In this document: one piece after another, positions 1-9,614 of the stretch
Layout: every line of letters starts with the position of its first letter
How positions within the stretch are numbered: the stretch's first letter is position 1
Source: Bacteroidales bacterium
GTDB taxonomy: Bacteria; Bacteroidota; Bacteroidia; Bacteroidales; UBA1402
Reading direction: 5' to 3'
Length of the DNA stretch: 64,000 nt
Assembly (NCBI GenBank): GCA_021373135.1
Contig: JAJFTH010000003.1
Coordinates: 744,001 to 808,000, forward strand
Notes under the pieces: generated by a model
Database searches by the model: none
What the model was told of the DNA's origin: nothing
What the model saw: only the letters and a program-made list of their open reading frames with translations
Made by a program: the position numbers and the translations under genes

Positions 1-779
1 GATATGCCGTAACGGGCTGCTTCCATCTTGACCATTTCAAACGCCTGATAAACGGAAGTCTTGGTGAAATCGGTCAGGTTCATGGATACCTGGACCATGT
101 TTTTTCCCTGGAGGTTTACCCCCATGGCCTTGCAAAAACGAAGGCCGCCGCCGATGAAGCGGACCTTTCTGGCAATGGCCTTGGCTATTTCCAGATCTGT
201 TGAATGAAGGTTGACGTTGTAGGCTATCAAATAATTTCTTGCACCGATAATGGTGGCACCTGCCGTCGGATGGGGGGTATCCGGCCCAAAGTCGGGTTTC
301 CAGAGCGGACTTTTCATTTTTTCGGTCAATCCTTCAAATTGTCCTTTCCGTACTTCCGCCAGATTTTCCCTGTGAGGGGCACTGGCAGCTTTTTCGTAAA
401 GATACATGGGCAGCATGAATTTTTCTGCGGCTTCTTTCGCCACTTCTTTTGCCAGATTGATGGCTTCATCCATGGTCATGTTGCTGACAGGGATGAAAGG
501 CACGACATCCGCTGCTCCCATGCGCGGGTGCTGGCCTTGATGTTTTGTCAGGTCAATTTCGCGGACTGCCGTACCGATGGCTTCCACCATGGCGGATTTC
601 ATGGCTTCCGGAGATCCTATGGCTGTAATGACCATTCTGTTGTGGTCGACATCATTGCTGTAATCAAGTAATTTCACTCCGGTTTTACCCCGAAAGCAAT
701 CTATGATTTTTTCCATTTTTTCGGTGTTCCTGCCTTCGCTGAAGTTGGGAACACATTCTACAATTTGATTGGTTGTCAT
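1..779 (-). CDS. ftcD: Glutamate formimidoyltransferase, C-terminus beyond window
   Basis: The reverse strand reads from an ATG at 779 with the family start MTTNQIVECVPNFSEGR, followed by DYSNDVDHNRMVIT and GQHPRMGAADVVPFIPV. These are the N-terminal formiminotransferase hallmarks; His and Arg in the HPRMGAADVVPF segment belong to the substrate site. The enzyme moves the formimino group of N-formimino-glutamate to tetrahydrofolate in cytoplasmic histidine degradation. About 259 codons are present and the 3' end lies outside the window, so I cannot tell whether a cyclodeaminase domain is fused. The start is set by the conserved N-terminus and by a perfect inverted repeat directly upstream. Identity is secure from sequence motifs. 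Confidence 0.93.
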   Translation of the reverse strand, partial: MTTNQIVECVPNFSEGRNTEKMEKIIDCFRGKTGVKLLDYSNDVDHNRMVITAIGSPEAMKSAMVEAIGTAVREIDLTKHQGQHPRMGAADVVPFIPVSNMTMDEAINLAKEVAKEAAEKFMLPMYLYEKAASAPHRENLAEVRKGQFEGLTEKMKSPLWKPDFGPDTPHPTAGATIIGARNYLIAYNVNLHSTDLEIAKAIARKVRFIGGGLRFCKAMGVNLQGKNMVQVSMNLTDFTKTSVYQAFEMVKMEAARYGI

Positions 780-780
780 T

Positions 781-814
781 TGTAAAGTTTTGTTCTTAAA
801 ACTTTACAAAAATA
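781..814 (-). promoter_or_regulatory. Perfect 11-bp inverted repeat over the ftcD promoter
   Basis: TGTAAAGTTTT at 781-791 and AAAACTTTACA at 798-808 form a perfect inverted repeat with a 6-nt spacer, ending 1 nt before the ftcD start codon. On the minus strand TATTTTTG (814-807) matches the Bacteroides -7 consensus TAnnTTTG and overlaps the outer arm. The repeat could be an operator covering the transcription start or, if transcribed, a hairpin against the start codon. No clear -33 element is seen. Confidence 0.55.
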
Positions 815-1029
815 CATTTTTTTAAGTATGAATGGTCCGATGGATACTATTCTGTTTCCATTTATTATCTGATAATATGTGAATTAAGGTAAAATAATTT
901 TGAAAAGTCCTGCTGATTTAGTAAATTGGGCATCATTCCAGCAACCGGATTCCTATAGAAATCCGAGAATAGCCTTTCTAATCAGGTTTCGGTTTATACC
1001 CTTTGACCAATTAACTACATTTTATTCGA

Positions 1030-3207
1030 ATGAGATTATTTATTATTGCAAATAGACTACCTCTGAAAGTATATAAAACAGAAGATAATCATTTTGAATA
1101 TATTCGGAGTGAAGGTGGTCTTGCGACTGGGTTGGATTCTCTATCCACAACAATGGAAAAGCATTGGATAGGGTGGCCTGGCATTTATTTGGAGGATGAA
1201 GCAGAAAAAAAAGAGGTGACGGAGTATATGGAGTCCCAGAATCTTCATCCGGTGTTTCTTACAGAAGAACAGATCCAGAACTATTATGAGGGATACAGTA
1301 ACAATATCCTGTGGCCCCTCTGCCATTATTTTTATTCTTTTGTGGAGTATGAAACATCCAACTGGAAAGCTTATAAGGAAGTTAATAATATTTTTGGGGC
1401 AGTAACCGCGGCATTTCTTCAACCAGGAGATATTGTTTGGATACAGGATTATCAGCTGATGCTCTTGCCAAAGATCATTCGTGATTCTTCAGATGGAGTC
1501 AGTATCGGTTATTTCCATCACATACCTTTTCCTTCTTACGAGTTGTTCCGTGTTTTACCCGAACGTGCAGAAATATTGAATGGTTTGTTGGGTGCTGATT
1601 TGATAGCCTTTCATACGCACGATTACATGCGACATTTTATAAGTACGGCGGAACGTGTTTTGGATCTCCAGTTTATTTTGGACCAGGTGATGATAGGAAA
1701 TAGGGTGGCTCATGTAGATGTTTTCCCGATGGGCATCAACTATGACCTTTATCATGATGCAATTTTGAATCCTGTTGTTCAGGAAAAAGCCAGGACGCTT
1801 AAAGAAAATTTCGGCAAGCACAAGTTGATGCTATCGGTAGATCGTTTGGATTATAGCAAAGGCATCATTCACCGTCTGAAAGGCTTTGCTCAATTTTTGG
1901 AACGCCATGCAGAATACAGGAACAAAATATCACTTGTCATGGTGGTAGTCCCTTCGCGCGGAAATGTGGAACGTTATGCTTATTTGAAGACGAAGATTGA
2001 TGAGACGATTGGAGCTATTAATGGACAGTATTCAACCATCAATTGGACTCCAATTTATTATTTTTATCATTGTTTTGACTTTGAAGAATTGACTGCTATG
2101 TATCATATTGCCGATATAGCTTTGGTTACTCCGCTTAGAGATGGTATGAACTTAGTAGCCAAAGAATATGTCGCAACCAAGCGGGATAAACCCGGAGTAT
2201 TGATTCTCAGCGAAATGGCCGGTGCTGCCATTGAACTGAACAGGGCTATCATTATCAATCCGAATAATTTGGATATGATTGAGTTTGCTATTTTGGATGC
2301 GCTTGAAATGAGTCTGGAAGAACAGTATATGAATATGGAGAAGATGCAGAAGGTTATTTCCAGACAAACAGTTCAACGCTGGGCCGAAGGTTTTGTCAGT
2401 CAATTGGAACAAATATGTCAGAAGAATCTTGAAAACGACAAGAAGCGGATTGATAGTTCCTTGAGCAAAAAAATTTTGAAAGTATATCAAAAGGCTGAAA
2501 ATCGTTTGTTTATTCTTGACTATGATGGAACATTATCTCCGTTGAAGAATAAACCGGAAGATGCTTATCCTACACCGGATATTCTGAATGTGCTTAAAGA
2601 ATTGACATCTGATTCGCGTAACAAAGTGGTGATTAACAGTGGAAGAGACCTTCATACCTTAGAAACCTGGCTTGGAAATCTCCCGCTTGACATGGCGGCC
2701 GAACATGGGGCTTCTTACAAAGAGAATGGGGTATGGCATAAAAAAGGCAATCCTTCTTCCTGGGATGAGGATCTCATGCAATTGTTGTTGACTTTCATTG
2801 ATAAAACACCGGGGGCTAGTCTGGAGATAAAGGATACCGCATTGGTTTGGCATTACCGTAAGGTCGACGAATGGTTGGCGTCACTTCGTGAACAACAGCT
2901 TGTAAATGCGTTGATTGCACCGTGTGCCCATCTGAAGTTGCAGATTATGAGGGGTAATAAGATTGTTGAAATAAAATCTCCTAAATATACGAAAGGAGCT
3001 GAAGCAAAAAGGCTATTACAAAAGGATAAGTACGATTTTATACTGGCCATGGGCGATGATACGACCGATGAGGATACCTTCAGGGCATTGCCTCGCAGTG
3101 CCTTTACCGTCAAAATAGGCTCCATTTCCAATGTAGCCAGGTATTATTTGCTGACGCAGTCGGAAACGTTGCCTTTCTTGAAGTTTTTGATGGGGCTTAA
3201 GGTTTGA
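1030..3207 (+). CDS. Bifunctional trehalose-6-phosphate synthase/phosphatase
   Basis: 725 aa. The N-terminal GT20 domain (about residues 1-465) has RLFIIANRLP at the start, VDRLDYSKGI near 270 and RDGMNLVAKEYVA near 370, which bind the nucleotide sugar and glucose-6-phosphate. The C-terminal HAD phosphatase domain starts with DYDGT at 497-501, the catalytic aspartate motif, and ends with GDDTTDED. Together they make trehalose-6-phosphate from UDP-glucose and remove the phosphate, giving trehalose in the cytoplasm. Such fusions are normal in Bacteroidota. The last 11 bp overlap the end of the convergent GH15 gene. The 250 bp before the start are AT-rich; a loose -7-like TACCCTTTG lies near 999-1007. 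Confidence 0.95.
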   Translation: MRLFIIANRLPLKVYKTEDNHFEYIRSEGGLATGLDSLSTTMEKHWIGWPGIYLEDEAEKKEVTEYMESQNLHPVFLTEEQIQNYYEGYSNNILWPLCHYFYSFVEYETSNWKAYKEVNNIFGAVTAAFLQPGDIVWIQDYQLMLLPKIIRDSSDGVSIGYFHHIPFPSYELFRVLPERAEILNGLLGADLIAFHTHDYMRHFISTAERVLDLQFILDQVMIGNRVAHVDVFPMGINYDLYHDAILNPVVQEKARTLKENFGKHKLMLSVDRLDYSKGIIHRLKGFAQFLERHAEYRNKISLVMVVVPSRGNVERYAYLKTKIDETIGAINGQYSTINWTPIYYFYHCFDFEELTAMYHIADIALVTPLRDGMNLVAKEYVATKRDKPGVLILSEMAGAAIELNRAIIINPNNLDMIEFAILDALEMSLEEQYMNMEKMQKVISRQTVQRWAEGFVSQLEQICQKNLENDKKRIDSSLSKKILKVYQKAENRLFILDYDGTLSPLKNKPEDAYPTPDILNVLKELTSDSRNKVVINSGRDLHTLETWLGNLPLDMAAEHGASYKENGVWHKKGNPSSWDEDLMQLLLTFIDKTPGASLEIKDTALVWHYRKVDEWLASLREQQLVNALIAPCAHLKLQIMRGNKIVEIKSPKYTKGAEAKRLLQKDKYDFILAMGDDTTDEDTFRALPRSAFTVKIGSISNVARYYLLTQSETLPFLKFLMGLKV

Positions 3208-4993
3208 TAAATTTGGACAATTCCAATTCTTCTCCGAATAACAAGGCTGTATTGATTAGTGCCAAGTGTGAATAAGCTTGAGGAAAGTTTCCGAGTTGCT
3301 CTTTCGAATCAAAATCCAAATCCTCACTAAAAAGTTTCAAGTGGTTGGAATAAGAGAGAAGCTTTTGGAAAAGTTTATAGGCTTCTTCTTTTCTATTGGT
3401 GACAAACAAGGCTCTGACCATCCAGAAAGTACAAATGGTAAAAGCAGAAGTTGGCTTTCCGAAATCATCAGAATTCTTATACCTGTAAAGCAAGCCATTA
3501 TACATCAGATCTTTTTGAATGGCTTTTACTGTCTTGACATATTTTTCGTCGTCTGCAGCCAGGAAGCCGTAAGATTCCATCAAGAGTAGAGAAGAATCCA
3601 AATCATTGTTTTCGTATGTCTGGGAAAAGCTTTGCAACTTATCTTTCCAGCCGTGTTGTATTACATCTTCTTTGATTTTGTTTGCTTCTGTTTGCCACTT
3701 TGTGACATATCCGTCTTCATGAAGTATAGCTGCAATCTTGGTTGCTCTGTTCAAAGCCACCCAACACATCACTTTGGAGCTGACAAAGTGCATTGCTTTA
3801 CCGCGAATTTCCCAAATACCATTGTCCGGTTTTTCCCAATCATCAAAAACAGTTTTTGCAATGTTTTTTGTAACTTCCCACATATCTTCGACTTCGCTCA
3901 AAGTACCTGGAAAATACAAATAATATTGATAAATGACATCCATCAAATAGCCTAAAGAATCGTTTTGTTTTTGGTGATAGGCTGCATTTCCGATACGGAC
4001 AGGTTTGGAACCGGCAAATCCGCTCAGATGATTCAAAGTCTTTTCTGCCAGCACATGTTCTCCCCTAATTCCATACATAATCTGGAAAGTATCGTTTTTG
4101 GATTTCAGGATATTATGGATAAAGCCCAGAAATCTTAGAGCTGCGCCGCGGTGTCCTACCATCAGTAAGGTTTTGATGGACATGGAAGCATCCCGTAGCC
4201 AGCAAAAACGGTAGTCCCAGTTACGGACTTCTCCGATGGTTTCCGGAATACTGGTGGTCAGAGCAGCCAGGACAGCACCTGAATGTTGGTAGGACATAAG
4301 TTTGAGCACCAATATGCTACGTTCGATATAATCATTGAAATGAGTGTATTTTTTAGACCTGTTGGACCAGTCCATCCAATAAACTTTAGTCCGTTGAAAC
4401 TCCAATTCAACTCTGCTTTGGTCAATGGGGATTAGCTTCTGGTTGTAGCTAACCAATAAGAAAGTATCGGCACTAATGGTTAATTCTTCTTGATTCAATA
4501 TTTTTTTCAAATCCAATCCTGAATAGAAATAGATGGTATCCCTGGGATTTTTGTCGGAAATGGTCTTAATAAAGGTAGGACCAACCTTATGAGTCGATTT
4601 CTCTTTTGAATAATTCAAACCGGGGTTGTAGTTTATTTTGAACCGCGGAAATCCTTTGATGAATCGTATAAGTCTGTATAATTCAGGAGGTAGATAATGA
4701 CTGTTGAATGCGTCGATTTTATACCTTGGCATAAAATCCAAAACTTCGAAAGTACCGTCTTCTGATTCAAAAATAGTAGAGAGAATGTTGGTGTGTTCCA
4801 GATATTTCTGGCTGATCTGATAGGAAGAATCGACAATGAAACTCAGACAACCTCCTTTATCTTTATCTATGATTTTTGCAAAGATAGAAGGCGAGTCAAA
4901 ATCAGGAAAACAGAACCAGTCAATGCTAGCTTCTTTTGAGATCAATGCGGCTGAACGTCCGTTCCCTACAGCTCCGTAATCGAGATTATTCAT
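3197..4993 (-). CDS. Glycoside hydrolase family 15 (glucoamylase or trehalase type)
   Basis: 598 aa, no signal peptide, so probably cytoplasmic. The N-terminus DYGAVGNGRSAALISKEASIDW is the family's beta-sandwich start; the (alpha/alpha)6 barrel carries RNWDYRFCWLRDA near 260. The likely general acid is Glu395 in GIWEIRG and the likely base is Glu557 in LFSED, followed by GNFPQAYSH. GH15 enzymes release glucose from alpha-glucosides; some actinobacterial members are trehalases. The tail-to-tail partner makes trehalose, so trehalose or a glycogen-type glucan is the likely substrate, but sequence alone does not decide this. Confidence 0.85.
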   Translation of the reverse strand: MNNLDYGAVGNGRSAALISKEASIDWFCFPDFDSPSIFAKIIDKDKGGCLSFIVDSSYQISQKYLEHTNILSTIFESEDGTFEVLDFMPRYKIDAFNSHYLPPELYRLIRFIKGFPRFKINYNPGLNYSKEKSTHKVGPTFIKTISDKNPRDTIYFYSGLDLKKILNQEELTISADTFLLVSYNQKLIPIDQSRVELEFQRTKVYWMDWSNRSKKYTHFNDYIERSILVLKLMSYQHSGAVLAALTTSIPETIGEVRNWDYRFCWLRDASMSIKTLLMVGHRGAALRFLGFIHNILKSKNDTFQIMYGIRGEHVLAEKTLNHLSGFAGSKPVRIGNAAYHQKQNDSLGYLMDVIYQYYLYFPGTLSEVEDMWEVTKNIAKTVFDDWEKPDNGIWEIRGKAMHFVSSKVMCWVALNRATKIAAILHEDGYVTKWQTEANKIKEDVIQHGWKDKLQSFSQTYENNDLDSSLLLMESYGFLAADDEKYVKTVKAIQKDLMYNGLLYRYKNSDDFGKPTSAFTICTFWMVRALFVTNRKEEAYKLFQKLLSYSNHLKLFSEDLDFDSKEQLGNFPQAYSHLALINTALLFGEELELSKFIKP

Positions 4994-5032
4994 AATGATA
5001 TATTTATTATTGAAACAACTTGATTTTTCGTA

Positions 5033-5056
5033 TATTGGTATACGAATATACCAATA
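5033..5056. promoter_or_regulatory. Perfect 10-bp inverted repeat in a divergent promoter region
   Basis: TATTGGTATA (5033-5042) and TATACCAATA (5047-5056) are separated by CGAA. The repeat sits 40 bp before the GH15 start and 88 bp before the patatin start, in the 150-bp gap between divergent genes. It has the shape of a dimeric regulator's operator. No regulator gene is adjacent. Confidence 0.5.
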
Positions 5057-5095
5057 ATATTTGATTCTTGAAATGAGTGGTTTTGCTAAAAAGCA

Positions 5096-5103
5096 TATCT
5101 TTG
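5096..5103 (+). promoter_or_regulatory. -7 promoter element for the patatin gene
   Basis: TATCTTTG matches the Bacteroides -7 consensus TAnnTTTG exactly and lies 41 bp upstream of the start codon. I see no well-spaced -33 TTTG. Confidence 0.5.
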
Positions 5104-5143
5104 TTTCTTTAAAAATATCAAGAAATAAAAAGTATCAAAAGGA

Positions 5144-6073
5144 ATGAATCAAAGGCAACTTTACATCACCATGTTTCTTTTGATGGCACTCTGGCTAATT
5201 TTGCAGAAAGATGCCTGGATCAGTCCGAATAAAGAACGGAAAGCGCAAGATTCCGAACAAATCCTGCTCCGAAAAGGACCTTCCGTTCAGGATGCGATTC
5301 GGAATAAGTCGGGGAAAAAATATGCACTGGGTATTGCTTTGAGCGGAGGAGGTATTAAATGTCTCTGTCATGTTGGTGTTTTGAAGGCTATGGAGGAAGA
5401 AGGCCTCAAGCCGGATGTGATTTCCGGTGTCAGTGCCGGTGCGGTGGTGGGTGCACTGTATGCAGACGGTTATTCGCCGGACTCCATCCTTTCCATTTTT
5501 AAAAATATCAAGTATTCTGATTTTTTTCGTTTGGAAATGCCTGATGGTGGTCTTTTTACTTTGACCGGTTTTAAGGAATTTTTGGATACGATACTTCGTG
5601 CCAAGACTTTTGAAGAATTGAAAATACCTTTGAGGGTTGTAGTTACCGATATTGATGCAGGGAAAAGCGTGGTTTTCGATCGGGGGCCTTTGGTTGATGC
5701 ACTGGTGGCAACCTGCTCCGTCCCTGTCCTTTTTAGTCCGTATAATATTGATGGTGTCAATTATGTGGACGGAGGTGTTCTTCAGAATCTACCGGCTTCG
5801 GTCATCAGAACAGAATGTAAGTATTTGATTGGAGTCAGTTTGGGGCCTTTAAAGGCTGACCCTTATGAAAAGTCGATTGCAAATGTTGCGCTTCGTTCGT
5901 ATAAATTCATTTTCAGATCCAATGCAAATTATGATAAAGGACTTTGTGATATGGTTATAGAGCCTTCGGCCATTTCTAAATACAATGGCGGAGACGTCAA
6001 TCGTGCCCATGAGATTTTCAATATTGGCTACCAAGAAGCGAAGAAGATGCTTCAGCTTGACAAAAAGAGATAA
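5144..6073 (+). CDS. Patatin-like phospholipase, membrane-anchored (RssA type)
   Basis: 309 aa. A hydrophobic segment at residues 7-21 is probably an N-terminal membrane anchor. The patatin domain starts near residue 60 with LALSGGG-type oxyanion loop (GIALSGGGIKCLCHVGVL), then GVSAG with nucleophile Ser97, and DGG with Asp209 (YVDGGVLQNLP) completing the Ser-Asp dyad. The family hydrolyses acyl esters of phospholipids; the physiological lipid here is unknown. The gene stands alone between the divergent GH15 gene and the convergent aspC, with an exact -7 element upstream. Confidence 0.9.
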   Translation: MNQRQLYITMFLLMALWLILQKDAWISPNKERKAQDSEQILLRKGPSVQDAIRNKSGKKYALGIALSGGGIKCLCHVGVLKAMEEEGLKPDVISGVSAGAVVGALYADGYSPDSILSIFKNIKYSDFFRLEMPDGGLFTLTGFKEFLDTILRAKTFEELKIPLRVVVTDIDAGKSVVFDRGPLVDALVATCSVPVLFSPYNIDGVNYVDGGVLQNLPASVIRTECKYLIGVSLGPLKADPYEKSIANVALRSYKFIFRSNANYDKGLCDMVIEPSAISKYNGGDVNRAHEIFNIGYQEAKKMLQLDKKR

Positions 6074-6081
6074 AGAATGTT

Positions 6082-7275
6082 TTATGCCAGTTTCTCCAGT
6101 GTTTCCTTTACCCGTCTCATGGCTTCGATGATGTTCTCATCCGAAGTGGCGTAAGAGAAACGAAGACAATTCGGAGCACCGAAAGCGGCACCACCGACAG
6201 ATGCTACATGACCTTCTTCCAAAAGATACATGGCCATGTCTCCTGCATTTTCAATTTTTCTGCCTTCGAAAGACTTTCCGAAGTAGGAGTCGCATTCCGG
6301 GAAAATATAAAAGGCTCCTTCGGGTTTGGTCGTTTTCAATCCCGGTATTTCCTGTGCCAGACGCACAATCAAGTCACGACGACGTTGAAAAGCGACACGC
6401 ATCTCTTCCACCGGTTTTTGGGTGCCAGTATAAGCTGCTTCTGCCGCTTTTTGGGAGATAGAGGAAGGCCCTGATGTGTATTGTCCCTGTAACTTACTGC
6501 AAGCTGAAGCAATCCATTGAGGTGCTGCAATCCAACCGAGACGCCAACCTGTCATGGCATAAGCTTTGGAAACGCCGTTGATGACGACCACACGGTCGCG
6601 GATGCTCTCAAATTCAGCGATGCTGACATGTTTTCCTACATAATTGATGTGCTCATAGATTTCGTCTGAAAGTATGATGATGTTGGGGTATTTGGCCAAA
6701 ACGTCGGCAAGACCCTTCATCTCTTCTTTGCTGTACACACTTCCGGTCGGATTGGAAGGGGAGCACAAGATCAGGGCTTTTGTTTTAGGAGTGATGGCTG
6801 CTTCCAGTTGAACGGGAGTGATTTTAAAATTCTGATCAATGCCGGCACTAATGACCACATTTGTACCTTCGGCCAATTTGACCATCTCTACGTAACTTAC
6901 CCAATAAGGTGCAGGGACGATGACTTCATCTCCAGGACCGATAATGCTCAGCAGAACATTGCAGACAGATTGTTTGGCACCATTGGAGCAAACTATTTGT
7001 TCCGGTTTATAGTCTAATCCGTTTTCTTCCTTCAGTTTGGCTACGATGGCTTTGCGTAATGCAGGATAGCCCGGGACCGGGGAATAAAACGAAAAATTGC
7101 CGTCAACAGCCTGTTTGGCAGCTTCTTTGATGTGATTGGGCGTAAAGAAATCAGGTTCTCCCACACTCATGTTAATGACATCAATACCTTGAGCTTTCAA
7201 TTCATTGCTCTTTTGAGACATGGCTAAAGTCTCAGATGGCGAAAGGCTCGCTAAGCGTCCGGAAACAGGATTCAT
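6082..7275 (-). CDS. aspC: Aspartate aminotransferase (class I, subgroup Ib)
   Basis: 397 aa, full length. The N-terminus has SVGEPDF, then NPTG near 176, the PLP-stacking region SDEIYEHINY, and the Schiff-base lysine K237 in NGVSKAYAMTGWRLGW. The C-terminus contains the substrate carboxylate-binding arginine in LRFSYAT. It interconverts aspartate and 2-oxoglutarate with oxaloacetate and glutamate in the cytoplasm. A promoter element lies 35 bp upstream, so it is probably transcribed independently of the GH43-like gene 111 bp upstream. Substrate breadth (aspartate versus prephenate in some Ib enzymes) is not settled by sequence. Confidence 0.93.
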   Translation of the reverse strand: MNPVSGRLASLSPSETLAMSQKSNELKAQGIDVINMSVGEPDFFTPNHIKEAAKQAVDGNFSFYSPVPGYPALRKAIVAKLKEENGLDYKPEQIVCSNGAKQSVCNVLLSIIGPGDEVIVPAPYWVSYVEMVKLAEGTNVVISAGIDQNFKITPVQLEAAITPKTKALILCSPSNPTGSVYSKEEMKGLADVLAKYPNIIILSDEIYEHINYVGKHVSIAEFESIRDRVVVINGVSKAYAMTGWRLGWIAAPQWIASACSKLQGQYTSGPSSISQKAAEAAYTGTQKPVEEMRVAFQRRRDLIVRLAQEIPGLKTTKPEGAFYIFPECDSYFGKSFEGRKIENAGDMAMYLLEEGHVASVGGAAFGAPNCLRFSYATSDENIIEAMRRVKETLEKLA

Positions 7276-7309
7276 ACGTTTAATTCATTTTTTGTGAAAA
7301 ATCAGCGGA

Positions 7310-7317
7310 CAAAGATA
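7310..7317 (-). promoter_or_regulatory. -7 promoter element for aspC
   Basis: The minus strand reads TATCTTTG, an exact TAnnTTTG match, 35 bp before the aspC start. The -33 region is not convincing. Confidence 0.5.
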
Positions 7318-7386
7318 TTAAAAAGTCATAATATTACCTTCTTGACCTGACAAAATTATCAATAATGTCTGATTTTAATTACTATT

Positions 7387-8382
7387 CTACTTCTTTTCCA
7401 AATGCTGCAGTTTGATTAACGTGTTGTTGTCTATTTTGAAAACATTGCCGTTTTTTGCTCCCGCAGGAAAGCGAAGCATGTCCGTAATATTCTCCCATTC
7501 CGGCTTTCTGATATTTTTGCACCGTGCACCGCCAGAATGGTTTTCATTGTAAATATCCCAATAAACATAGGTATAATCACCAATTTGTATGGCTGAAGGT
7601 CCTTCTGCCCATTTTTTTCCACTGATAGGAACGGATACTGTTGTAGGAAACTGTTTGATGTTACCGGAAACGGCATAGCGTATATTTTTTTCAACAGGTA
7701 CTTCAGTCTCGTTTTTCAAAAACAGGTAATAAAGACCTCTTTTTTGGAAGATACAGGCATCTGTGACGCTGAATTTTGGATCATAGAACAGTTTTGTATC
7801 GGTAAAAGTTTTGAAGTCACGCGTCGTTGTGTAATATAACCGGTGATTGTTGCCTTCTTCTTTATTTGCAGTTTCGGAGAAATGGCCCGGTATCGTCGAG
7901 GACCAAATGATATAAAATGTTTTTGAACTTTTTTTGTAAAAAAGTTCCGGGGCCCGGGTGTCTTTTACTGCAGGCTCTTTGGCCATGACCGGTATCTCAT
8001 TTTGTTCAGACCAATTGATCAGATCTTTGGATGATGCGTATCCAATGTTGTTTTCGTTCAAGCCTGTGGTCCAGACCAGATGAAAGGTACCTTTTGCATC
8101 TTGGACGATACTTGGGTTACGCATCTGTTTGGATTTTCCAACCATCGGCTTCAGGAAAGACTGTCCATTGTTGAGTGTCTTCCAGATAATGCCATCAAAG
8201 CTGTACATCAAATGCAGGCCATCTTCCCCGTTTCCGGTAAAATAGCTGAATAAATAGGCTGGTGACTCTTTCGTAAGGATAGAAAAAAAACTTTTTCCTT
8301 TTTTCCCCGGATTTTCGGCCAATATATTTCCTGCAATCAGAATAAAGGAAATCAATAAGAATTTAATGTGTTTGAAAGTCAT
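7387..8382 (-). CDS. GH43-like five-bladed beta-propeller glycosidase, secreted
   Basis: 331 aa with a signal peptide (residues 1-22, ending NILA). The body shows propeller repeats: LHLMYSFDGIIWKTL, MRNPSIVQDAKGTFHLVWTT, IGYASSKDLINWSEQ and DTRAPELFYKKSSKTFYIIWSS. This is the GH43/GH117-type fold of arabinan- and xylan-acting enzymes. RNPS and RAPE carry plausible catalytic acids, but I cannot assign the triad confidently. It would act in the periplasm or at the surface on an unidentified glycan. It starts 17 bp after the ribBA stop and probably belongs to the same transcript. Confidence 0.72.
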   Translation of the reverse strand: MTFKHIKFLLISFILIAGNILAENPGKKGKSFFSILTKESPAYLFSYFTGNGEDGLHLMYSFDGIIWKTLNNGQSFLKPMVGKSKQMRNPSIVQDAKGTFHLVWTTGLNENNIGYASSKDLINWSEQNEIPVMAKEPAVKDTRAPELFYKKSSKTFYIIWSSTIPGHFSETANKEEGNNHRLYYTTTRDFKTFTDTKLFYDPKFSVTDACIFQKRGLYYLFLKNETEVPVEKNIRYAVSGNIKQFPTTVSVPISGKKWAEGPSAIQIGDYTYVYWDIYNENHSGGARCKNIRKPEWENITDMLRFPAGAKNGNVFKIDNNTLIKLQHLEKK

Positions 8383-8399
8383 AACAAATGGATGTTAGA

Positions 8400-9614
8400 T
8401 TAAAGTATATTTTTAAGATTATGTCCCATGCGTTCCTTTTTGGTCCTCATATAGGCTTCATTATATTGGTTTGTCGGTATTTCTATGGGCACAATTTCGG
8501 TGATGGTTAACCCATAGGCTTCAAGACCAATGCGTTTCACCGGATTGTTTGTCATCAGACGCATGTTTCGAACGCCGATTTTTTGCAATATTTGTGCTCC
8601 AACGCCATAATCGCGTTCATCTGCGTCAAAACCAAGATGTAAGTTGGCATCGACTGTATCAAGCCCTTGTTCCTGCAGTTTGTACGCTTTGATTTTGTTC
8701 ATCAGACCGATACCTCTTCCTTCCTGATTCATGTAGACCAGCACACCTTTTCCTTCCTTTTCGATGGCCTCCATGGCCTTGTGAAGCTGTTCTCCGCATT
8801 CGCAGCGCATAGACCCGAAGATGTCACCTGTCATGCAGGAAGAGTGAACGCGAACCAGTATGGATTCGTCTTTTTCCCAAGTGCCTTTTACCAGAGCGAT
8901 GTGTTCCAATCCATTGGTGAGTTGGGTGAAAGGAATCAAATGGAAATGGCCGTATTTGGTGGGCATCTGGACCATAGGGCCCCTTTCGACCAAAGATTCT
9001 TGTTTCAAACGATAAGCAATCAGATCTTTGATGGTGATTATTTTCAGATTGAACTTTTTGGCGATTTCTATGAGTTGAGGCATTCTTGCCATCGAGCCGT
9101 CTTCATTCATGATTTCAATCAGCGTTCCTGCAGGATTCAGCCCTGCCAGACGACAGAGATCAATAGCCGCTTCCGTATGTCCTGCTCTTCGTAAGACACC
9201 TTTGGCTTTGGCATATAAAGGGTTGATATGTCCGGGACGTCCGAAGTCTTCAGGTTTGGTCCTTGGGTCTGCCAGTGCACGGATGGTTGCTGCTCTGTCA
9301 TGAGCGGAGACACCGGTGGTGCAGCCTTCCAGTAAATCCACCGTCACAGTGAACGGCGTTCCAAGCAAGGATGTATTGTTGGAAACCTGTCTTTCCAGGT
9401 CTAATTCCATGCAACGTTCTTCGGTAATGGGTGCACAGAGGACACCTCGTCCCCACGTAATCATGAAGTTTACTTTCTCAGGGGTGATCAGCTCAGAGGC
9501 TGTGATAAAATCCCCTTCATTCTCACGATCTTCATCGTCGACAGCAATGACGATATGTCCTTTTGCAATATCTTCAATCGCTTCTTCTATGCTATTTAAT
9601 TTGAATGGGACCAT
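8400..9614 (-). CDS. ribBA: Bifunctional DHBP synthase / GTP cyclohydrolase II
   Basis: 404 aa. RibB domain (about 1-200): [13 protein letters not shown]-type metal site (here [12 protein letters not shown]) and [10 protein letters not shown], converting ribulose-5-phosphate to 3,4-dihydroxy-2-butanone-4-phosphate. RibA domain (about 207-404): zinc cysteines in [15 protein letters not shown] and the GTP site [10 protein letters not shown], opening GTP to the pyrimidine precursor. Both are the first committed steps of riboflavin synthesis. The start overlaps the last 23 bp of the upstream permease gene, so the two are probably translationally coupled. No FMN riboswitch is seen, as expected inside an operon. 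Confidence 0.95.
   Translation of the reverse strand: MVPFKLNSIEEAIEDIAKGHIVIAVDDEDRENEGDFITASELITPEKVNFMITWGRGVLCAPITEERCMELDLERQVSNNTSLLGTPFTVTVDLLEGCTTGVSAHDRAATIRALADPRTKPEDFGRPGHINPLYAKAKGVLRRAGHTEAAIDLCRLAGLNPAGTLIEIMNEDGSMARMPQLIEIAKKFNLKIITIKDLIAYRLKQESLVERGPMVQMPTKYGHFHLIPFTQLTNGLEHIALVKGTWEKDESILVRVHSSCMTGDIFGSMRCECGEQLHKAMEAIEKEGKGVLVYMNQEGRGIGLMNKIKAYKLQEQGLDTVDANLHLGFDADERDYGVGAQILQKIGVRNMRLMTNNPVKRIGLEAYGLTITEIVPIEIPTNQYNEAYMRTKKERMGHNLKNIL

Noticed and set aside
204-671. 155-codon plus-strand open reading frame
   Set aside because: It lies opposite ftcD, whose minus-strand reading shows family motifs throughout.
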